A stretch of 11,529 nucleotides of DNA from CAZYPH01 sp964649095. Lineage in GTDB: Bacteria > Bdellovibrionota > UBA1018 > UBA923. Below the pieces are notes generated by a model, which made no database searches, had not been told where the DNA came from, and saw only the letters and a program-made list of their open reading frames with translations. The translations under genes were made by a program, and so were the position numbers. Positions 6,036 through 11,529 of the stretch are shown one piece after another; the first letter of the stretch is position 1; each line of letters starts with the position of its first letter. Where the stretch lies: assembly GCA_964649095.1 (NCBI GenBank), contig CAZYPH010000072.1, positions 1 to 11,529 of the forward strand. The letters run 5' to 3'.

Positions 6036-7514
6036 ATGAATCGACCGCTTTCTAGTAGTGTTTCGTCCGATGCCAAAAAATTATTCGAGCATTATGTAAA
6101 ACCACACGCGCATGCGCCGGAATGGTTAAGTGTTCGCGAAGTTTTTGAGCAGACCGACCAGTATGTGGTGACTGATGATTTGCCAAGAGATGTGAGTGCG
6201 CATTCTACACACGGCGTGATGGTCGAAGCCTTGTGTAATGGTCAAATAGGTTATGCTGCTACAGCAGATATTTCGTTTGAGGGCTTACAGAAGGCTTTTG
6301 AACGTGCAATTCATTCTGCGCAGCAAGCAAGTACATATAAATTATTTACTATATTGAAAACCGATAGGCGTGCATTAAGCACGAAGTATAGTACTCCCGT
6401 GCAGATACCATTTGCTGCGATGTCACCCGCTGAAATTATAGATCGTTTGCGAAGTACGACGACACATATCAATATGTCTCCGGCATTTATTCGACGTTCG
6501 GCCATCGCCCGTCTTGTGCGTAACGATGTGCGTTTGTTGAGTTCTGATGGTCTCGATGTCACGCAATCGTTTTCATTTATCAGTACTGACGTAGAGGTTA
6601 CGGGGCGTTCAAATAAAGACAACGATATTCAAACACGCACCATGGCTGGTTTGCGTGGGCAGTCGCGACAAGGTGGGCTCGAATTTTTTGACCATGATGC
6701 CTTTTTAAAGAGCGCCATGCTCGTCGCAGAGCAGACGTTAGAGCTATTATCAGCAGATGATTGTCCCAACGAAATCTGCGATCTTATTTTAATGCCCGAT
6801 CAGATGATGCTTCAAATTCATGAAAGCATTGGGCATCCGCTAGAAATCGATCGTATTTTAGGCGATGAACGCAACTATGCGGGGTGGTCGTTTATTAAGC
6901 CGTCTGATTTTGGCACACTTCAGTATGGTTCACCGTTAATGAATGTAACGTTTGATCCTACGCCGTCGACGGAGTTTGCCTCTTATGCCGTCGATGATGT
7001 CGGTACTCCGGCTGAAAAAAAATATCTTATCAAAGATGGTCTACTCGTGGCTGGTTTGGGTGGTGTGGATAGTCAGAAACGTTCGGGATTGCCAGGTGTC
7101 GCTAATCAGCGAGCCTCTTCATGGAACCGCCCACCGATTGATCGTATGGCCAATATCAATTTAGAGTTAGGTACGTCGACACTTGAACAAATGATCGCCT
7201 CCGTCGAGCGGGGCGTGATCATGCGTTCTAATAAATCGTGGTCGATTGATGATTTTCGAAACAAATTCCAATTTGGCTGTGAGTACGGCCAATTGATTGA
7301 AAACGGAAAAGTCACGAAGACATTAAAAAATCCAAACTACCGCGGTGTGACGAATCCATTTTGGAATTCTTTAGCAATGGTGGGCGACGCGTCGACGTTT
7401 GGCGTTTACGGCACGCCTTATTGCGGCAAGGGTGAACCCAATCAAGCGATTCGTGTGGGGCATAGTAGTCCCGCATGTTTATTTAAGAACATTGAAGTCT
7501 TTGGAGCTCGATAG
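6036..7514 (+). CDS. TldD/PmbA-family zinc metalloprotease, non-canonical TldD-like subunit
   Basis: TldD is the active subunit of the TldD-TldE heterodimer, a cytoplasmic protease that cuts unfolded peptides and in known systems matures microcin B17 and helps remove the CcdA antitoxin. From the chosen start the protein is 492 aa. The catalytic helix reads H262-E-S-I-G-H267-P-L-E, the HExxxH motif of the family. Cys463 in P-Y-C-G-K-G lies where E. coli TldD has its third zinc ligand, so the metal site looks intact. V-D-D-V-G-T-P, L-I-E-N-G-K-V-T and the closing V-G-H-S-S-P also match the family. Other parts (D-R-I-L-G-D-E-R-N-Y-A-G after the motif, and the N-terminal domain) differ clearly from housekeeping TldD, so this is probably a separate subfamily and no tldD symbol is given. 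It is the first gene of the operon and its TAG overlaps the next start by one base. Confidence 0.9.
   Translation: MNRPLSSSVSSDAKKLFEHYVKPHAHAPEWLSVREVFEQTDQYVVTDDLPRDVSAHSTHGVMVEALCNGQIGYAATADISFEGLQKAFERAIHSAQQASTYKLFTILKTDRRALSTKYSTPVQIPFAAMSPAEIIDRLRSTTTHINMSPAFIRRSAIARLVRNDVRLLSSDGLDVTQSFSFISTDVEVTGRSNKDNDIQTRTMAGLRGQSRQGGLEFFDHDAFLKSAMLVAEQTLELLSADDCPNEICDLILMPDQMMLQIHESIGHPLEIDRILGDERNYAGWSFIKPSDFGTLQYGSPLMNVTFDPTPSTEFASYAVDDVGTPAEKKYLIKDGLLVAGLGGVDSQKRSGLPGVANQRASSWNRPPIDRMANINLELGTSTLEQMIASVERGVIMRSNKSWSIDDFRNKFQFGCEYGQLIENGKVTKTLKNPNYRGVTNPFWNSLAMVGDASTFGVYGTPYCGKGEPNQAIRVGHSSPACLFKNIEVFGAR
7503..7506 (+). promoter_or_regulatory. Ribosome binding site inside the tldD-like gene, for the coupled tldE-like gene
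   Basis: GGAG lies seven bases before the GTG at 7514 and supports this start. The stop TAG (7512-7514) and start GTG (7514-7516) share one G, so translation of the two subunits is probably coupled. Confidence 0.7.
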
Positions 7515-8869
7515 TGAATACCAATCAAACCTATTTTAAAGCCCTAGCAGCGCATCTGCGAGCCTCAATTGAAACAGGCACAGAACATTTCTATTTTTAT
7601 TTGATAGGCGAGGATACAAAATACATCCGCTTTTCACAGTCTAAAGTTCGGCAAATTGGAGATGTGTATGAGTGGGTTGCCGAACTTACTTTCTTGTCGC
7701 AACACGCCGATGGTGGTTGGTGCCGGGTGCTACGCACAGTGTCGCTCTCCGGCAAACGCGAAGACGATTTAGCGCGGTTAGATACTTGTTTGGGTCAGGT
7801 ACGAGAGGCAGTAGCCGGGTTGCCCGCAGACCCGTACGTGCGTGTGCCCGCTCAGCCAACGCAGAGTGAGTTTGAGGGGCGGCGGTCGAGCGATTCTGTT
7901 GCACCGGAAGTAATTGATAACGCATTTCAGGGTTGTGATGCCGCCGGTATCTTGGCTTCAGGTCTCATGGTTCGGGCCATGTGTGATTCTGTGGGCTCGT
8001 TTCATTATTTTGATACGGCGTCGTTTTCTATAGATTATTCTATATATAATCAGCAGCAGCGTGCGGTGAAAGGGCTTTTTAGTGGTGACGTGTTTGATGA
8101 AAGTAAGTTTAAACATGAAGTCGCGCGTGACATCGCGAATCTAGAGATTATGGGTCGACCATCCGTGTCGTTAAACCGCGGTAAGTACCGTGTCTATCTT
8201 TCACCTGATGCGGTAGCGAGTCTGATTCGTATGTTGTCGTGGGGTGGTGTTAGCGAGTACGCGATTCAGAAAGGTGAAAGTCCTTTAAGGCATTGTCGTT
8301 CTGGCGAACGGTCATTTTCAAAATATTTTAATTTAGAGGAAGATTTTTCCCTAGGAGTAGCGCCGCGATTTAATGGGTATGGTGAAGTAGCCCCTGAAAA
8401 TCTACTTGTATTTAATCAAGGCCAGCTCCACAATTCACTTATAAACGCTCGCTCGGCATCGGAGTTTAAATTGGTATCAAATGGTGCCAGTGATGCTGAA
8501 GTGTTGCGGTCGCCTCGTTTAAGAGTTTCTCCTGAGGCGCCGGTATTTGCAGTCGAAAATACTTTAAGAAAATTAGATACCGGAATTTATATATCAAATT
8601 TACATTATCTAAATTGGAGTGATCAAAAAGCTGGTCGCGTAACGGGGTTGACGCGTTTTGCTTGTTTTACCGTGGAGTCAGGGCAGGCTAAGGCACCGAT
8701 TGAAACGATGCGATTTGATATCAATTTGTTCGATGTTTTTGGAACTGATTTAGAGGCTTTTACCGATTCTGGAGTGTTATTAACCGAGACCGGAACTTAT
8801 GACTATCGGCAACTGGGCGGTAGTTATGCTCATGGTGCGATAGTAAATAATTTTCATTTTACGTTGTAA
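7514..8869 (+). CDS. TldE/PmbA-like partner of the TldD-like protease
   Basis: In TldD-TldE proteases the TldE (PmbA) subunit has the same fold but no zinc site and helps form the substrate chamber. This 451-aa protein has no HExxxH motif: the equivalent region reads V-Y-L-S-P-D-A-V-A-S-L-I (about 225-236). The C-terminal part carries typical family elements: L-D-T-G-I-Y-I-S-N-L-H-Y, G-R-V-T-G-L-T-R and M-R-F-D-I-N. The order active subunit then inactive subunit, and the 1-nt overlap with a GTG start, point to equimolar synthesis of a heterodimer. Divergence from E. coli PmbA is high, as for its partner, so the pair probably evolved together as a specialised set. Six bases separate its stop from the next gene, whose ribosome binding site overlaps the stop codon. 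Confidence 0.87.
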   Translation: MNTNQTYFKALAAHLRASIETGTEHFYFYLIGEDTKYIRFSQSKVRQIGDVYEWVAELTFLSQHADGGWCRVLRTVSLSGKREDDLARLDTCLGQVREAVAGLPADPYVRVPAQPTQSEFEGRRSSDSVAPEVIDNAFQGCDAAGILASGLMVRAMCDSVGSFHYFDTASFSIDYSIYNQQQRAVKGLFSGDVFDESKFKHEVARDIANLEIMGRPSVSLNRGKYRVYLSPDAVASLIRMLSWGGVSEYAIQKGESPLRHCRSGERSFSKYFNLEEDFSLGVAPRFNGYGEVAPENLLVFNQGQLHNSLINARSASEFKLVSNGASDAEVLRSPRLRVSPEAPVFAVENTLRKLDTGIYISNLHYLNWSDQKAGRVTGLTRFACFTVESGQAKAPIETMRFDINLFDVFGTDLEAFTDSGVLLTETGTYDYRQLGGSYAHGAIVNNFHFTL

Positions 8870-8875
8870 GGCACT

Positions 8876-9910
8876 ATGCGATTAACGTTTGAGCAAGCGA
8901 GGTCCCTTCTAAATACAGCAAGCACTATCGCGATCTCGACCCACCTAATGCCTGATGGTGATGGGTTAGGGGCCGAGATCGCGTTGAGCCATTATTTAGA
9001 AAATCTCGATAAGGCGGTAACGATTATCAATCCCGATGCCTGTCCGCAACGGTATCAATTTTTAGATGCTAAAAATAAAATGCGTGTGTGGAATAGTGCT
9101 CTATCGTCGTCAGAACAGCAGTTGCCACAGAGTTTAGATGTCGCCGTAATTGTCGATACGCATGAAGCTGCCCGAATTGGGCCTGTGTTTGCGTATTTTA
9201 AGCAAGTGGCAAAAAAGATTTTGGTATTGGACCACCATCCTGTTCTTAATTGGCCTGCGTTAGATTTGTCGCAGGTCGATTATGTGGTCGATGAACAGTC
9301 GTCGTCTATTGGTGAACTACTCTATCGATTGTTTATGTCGGACAGTAATTCTGCGGCGCACTTAACAAAAGAAGTCGCACTGGGTCTTTATGTATCGATT
9401 ATGACCGATACCAATTCCTTTCGATATTCTAGAACGACGGCGTTGTCGCACAGAATTACAGCCGATTTGATCGAGTTTGGTATTCAGCCCGAAGAAATTT
9501 ACCAAGCGATCTATTCAACAAAATCGATTGAACACTTGAAGTTAATTGGTGAAGTGTTGGCTGGAGTACAAGAGGTGAATACAGACCATGGAAGTTACGC
9601 CTGGGTTGAAATTACGCGGCCATTGCGACAGAAGTTTTCTGCCACTAGTGACGACACGCAGACGATTGTGAACTTTCTATTGATGATTAAATCAGCCGCT
9701 GTTTTAGGTTTGCTGCGCGAAGAAGACGATGGGCGCATTAAAGTAAGTTTGAAGTCCAAGGGTGTGTGCCCCGTCAGCGGTATCGCCAAAGAGTTTGGCG
9801 GTGGTGGGCACGAATTTGCTTCGGGCTTTACGTCCACATTGAGTTTAGACGATATTCGAAAAAAATTATCCACACGCATCGTGTTGGAACTTAATAAATT
9901 AGGAGGGTAA
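8876..9910 (+). CDS. DHH/DHHA1 phosphoesterase, NrnA-like (oligoribonuclease / pAp phosphatase type)
   Basis: Characterised members of this family hydrolyse nano-RNA, pAp or cyclic-dinucleotide breakdown products with Mn2+. The 344-aa protein has the full motif set: H23-L-M-P-D27-G-D29 (motif I), V-D94-T-H (motif II), L-D119-H-H-P (the DHH motif), and M-T-D178-T-N-S-F-R-Y (motif IV). The DHHA1 domain ends in G-G-G-G-H312-E-F-A-S-G, a nucleotide-binding signature. Length fits NrnA (about 310-350 aa). The N-terminal H-x-x-x-D arrangement is close to, but one residue off, the usual H-x-x-P-D-G-D order because of an inserted Leu-Met pair. The start has TAAGG four bases upstream, overlapping the previous stop. 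The substrate cannot be told from sequence, and E. coli-like bacteria usually rely on Orn for this task. The AGGAGG for the next gene lies in its last codons. Confidence 0.9.
   Translation: MRLTFEQARSLLNTASTIAISTHLMPDGDGLGAEIALSHYLENLDKAVTIINPDACPQRYQFLDAKNKMRVWNSALSSSEQQLPQSLDVAVIVDTHEAARIGPVFAYFKQVAKKILVLDHHPVLNWPALDLSQVDYVVDEQSSSIGELLYRLFMSDSNSAAHLTKEVALGLYVSIMTDTNSFRYSRTTALSHRITADLIEFGIQPEEIYQAIYSTKSIEHLKLIGEVLAGVQEVNTDHGSYAWVEITRPLRQKFSATSDDTQTIVNFLLMIKSAAVLGLLREEDDGRIKVSLKSKGVCPVSGIAKEFGGGGHEFASGFTSTLSLDDIRKKLSTRIVLELNKLGG
9901..9906 (+). promoter_or_regulatory. Strong ribosome binding site for the ABC ATPase gene
   Basis: A full AGGAGG lies five bases before the GTG at 9912, within the last codons of the phosphoesterase gene. 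It supports the GTG start and implies high or coupled translation of the ATPase. Confidence 0.8.
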
Positions 9911-9911
9911 C

Positions 9912-10880
9912 GTGAGCACTCAAATTGAAGTTAGAGGTCTCTCAAAATATTACAACGATCGAGTCGCTGTAGATAATCTCAGTTTCTCGGTATCTCAGGG
10001 TGAAGTGTTAGGTTTTTTGGGGCCAAACGGTGCCGGTAAATCGACTACCATGAAAATGCTTACGTGTTTTTTGCCGCCCTCAAGTGGCAGCGCATCGGTA
10101 GCTGGTTTTGATATTTACGATAATCCTTTAGAAGTAAAACGTAACTTAGGCTATTTGCCCGAAAATCCGCCAGTGTACCGCGATATGGTGGTGTCGGACT
10201 ATTTAGATTTTGCTGCCAGTATTCATGGCGTGCCCTCAACCAAACGCAAACAAGCGGTACAGCGCGCGGTTGAAAAATGTAATCTGGGTGATGTGCGTAA
10301 ACGTTTAATTGGTAATCTGTCGAAAGGTTATCGGCAACGCGTAGGTATTGCTCAGGCGATTGTACATGATCCGCAAGTATTGATTTTAGATGAACCGACG
10401 GTGGGGCTCGATCCCAAACAAATTATTGAGATCCGTGATTTGATTAAATCCTTGGCTGGTAATCACACGATAGTGTTGAGCACGCATATATTACCCGAAG
10501 TCGAGGCTACGTGTAATCGCGTGTTGATTATCAACAAAGGTAAAATGGTGGCCTCAAATACTTTGGGTCAGATTGCGATGGATTTGCGCGGTGCAGACTC
10601 TATTTTGGTAAAATATTTAGGCGACGCTAAAGTACTTGAGAGCGCGTTACAGGGCGTCTCCGGTTTATCACCAGCACAGATTCAGGGCACCGTGGTCGAC
10701 CGCGAGGGTTTATCGGTCACACGTATTAAGTTATCAGGGCAAACCAAAGTGGAAGCAGTACATGAGTATCAAGCAGCGATTGCAGCAGCGGCCATTCGTA
10801 GTGGTGTAAAGCTTGTAGAATTGCATCGCGACAATTTAAGCCTTGAACAAATATTCGTTCAGCTTACGACTCAAGGGTAA
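9912..10880 (+). CDS. ABC transporter ATP-binding protein, GldA-like
   Basis: This is the cytoplasmic ATPase of an ABC-2 type transporter. The 322-aa protein has Walker A G37-P-N-G-A-G-K-S-T45, signature L-S-K-G-Y-R-Q-R-V-G (136-145), Walker B V-L-I-L-D-E-P (156-162) and the switch His192 in S-T-H. The usual Q-loop Gln is replaced: the sequence reads Y-L-P-E-N-P (81-86). That is common in the GldA and drug-exporter-like branch. A C-terminal extension of about 90 residues after the ATPase core is also typical of this branch. It starts with GTG one base after the phosphoesterase stop and is followed after 14 bp by the permease. In Flavobacterium, GldA works with GldF and GldG in gliding, but gamma-proteobacterial relatives have no proven role, and the substrate here is unknown. 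Confidence 0.95.
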   Translation: MSTQIEVRGLSKYYNDRVAVDNLSFSVSQGEVLGFLGPNGAGKSTTMKMLTCFLPPSSGSASVAGFDIYDNPLEVKRNLGYLPENPPVYRDMVVSDYLDFAASIHGVPSTKRKQAVQRAVEKCNLGDVRKRLIGNLSKGYRQRVGIAQAIVHDPQVLILDEPTVGLDPKQIIEIRDLIKSLAGNHTIVLSTHILPEVEATCNRVLIINKGKMVASNTLGQIAMDLRGADSILVKYLGDAKVLESALQGVSGLSPAQIQGTVVDREGLSVTRIKLSGQTKVEAVHEYQAAIAAAAIRSGVKLVELHRDNLSLEQIFVQLTTQG

Positions 10881-10894
10881 TGGGAGAGATCATT

Positions 10895-11529
10895 ATGCAA
10901 TCACCAATCAATTCTAATACATTCTTTATTTGGCGGCGCGAGCTGCGTTCCTACTTTATGTCTCCAATCGCTTACGTAATGGCCACGACGTTTTTTGTGA
11001 TCATTGCATGGATGTTTTTTGCCATATTTTCTCAGTTCGGCATGTACGTTCAAATGGGTGGCGCCATGGGCGGTGGTCGTGGTGCATCCGTGATGGATCA
11101 GGTTATTCGTCCATTGTTTGGAAACATCAACGTCATCATTATGTTTATTACGCCTTTTATAACGTTGCGCCTGTTTGCCGAAGAGCGTCGTAATAATACG
11201 ATTGAGTTATTGTTTTGCTCGCCCGTCTCTTGGTGGCAGATGGTGTTAGGAAAGTATTTGGCCGCCTTTACTACGGTCATTGGCATTGTCTGCATTACGG
11301 TGGTCATGCCGCTTTTGATTTCTTGGGTGGTGCCGTTAGACTGGGGTGTGTTGTTTTCGATTATTTTGGGAACCACGTTGATGATCGGTGTGTATGTCGC
11401 GGTTGGGGCCTTCGCCTCATCGTTGACGGAAAACCCGTTAATTGCGGGGTTTTTAGCAATGTTTTTGAATCTATTGCTTTGGATTATCAACTGGGCGGCG
11501 GGCTCGGCCAGTGGCACAGCATGGTCCGA
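10895..11529 (+). CDS. ABC-2 type permease, GldF-like, C-terminus cut by window edge
   Basis: The frame is open from the ATG at 10895 to the right edge (211 codons and two bases). A GGAG eight bases upstream supports the start. It begins with a short cytoplasmic stretch, W-R-R-E-L-R-S-Y-F-M-S-P-I-A-Y-V, characteristic of GldF/ABC-2 permeases. Hydrophobic segments follow at about 24-45, 78-93, 121-141, 150-173 and 182-203. Between the second and third is L-R-L-F-A-E-E-R-R-N-N-T-I-E-L-L (91-106), the conserved cytoplasmic coupling region. A Gly/Met-rich loop (about 53-63) lies on the outer side. It is the membrane partner of the preceding ATPase. In related operons a GldG-like and a DUF4340 protein often follow, but they would lie outside the window. 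Confidence 0.92.
   Translation, partial: MQSPINSNTFFIWRRELRSYFMSPIAYVMATTFFVIIAWMFFAIFSQFGMYVQMGGAMGGGRGASVMDQVIRPLFGNINVIIMFITPFITLRLFAEERRNNTIELLFCSPVSWWQMVLGKYLAAFTTVIGIVCITVVMPLLISWVVPLDWGVLFSIILGTTLMIGVYVAVGAFASSLTENPLIAGFLAMFLNLLLWIINWAAGSASGTAWS

Noticed and set aside
11098..11517. 139-codon minus-strand frame at the right edge
   Set aside because: Antisense to the ABC permease, which continues unbroken to the window edge with convincing family motifs.

Overview
The window looks like chromosomal DNA from a gammaproteobacterium, quite possibly a marine one. The evidence is a RimK that aligns with the E. coli enzyme residue for residue at its metal site, a short MscS channel, a GldA/GldF-type ABC transporter and moderate GC (mid-40s by eye). 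The species is an inference. I saw no rRNA, tRNA, CRISPR array, insertion sequence or phage gene.

Left part (1-2138, minus strand): a polytopic membrane protein runs off the left edge. Just upstream of it, in the same direction, is a probable beta-propeller lipoprotein gene interrupted by one in-frame TAA. Both ORF pieces and the 45 codons between them share one frame, so this is one gene with a single nonsense codon rather than two genes.

Middle part (2208-5932): rimK (ribosomal protein S6 glutamate ligase, with an unusual basic C-terminal tail) converges on a small unknown gene with only 2 bp between their stop codons. Next comes an orphan exported protein of 370 aa, preceded by two short palindromes and a possible promoter. 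It converges on a small MscS-family channel gene whose 3' end contains a perfect 13-bp inverted repeat.

Right part (6036-11529, plus strand): a very tight operon of five genes. These are a non-canonical TldD-like metalloprotease with its zinc ligands intact, its TldE-like inactive partner (1-nt stop/start overlap), a DHH/DHHA1 phosphoesterase of the NrnA type, a GldA-like ABC ATPase and a GldF-like ABC permease cut by the right edge. Gaps are -1, 6, 1 and 14 nt, so co-transcription is very likely. The coupling of a TldD/TldE peptidase pair to an ABC-2 transporter is the best candidate here for an undescribed functional unit. TldD/TldE proteins mature or degrade peptides in known cases, but no precursor peptide is visible in the window, so any peptide-processing or export role is only a hypothesis.
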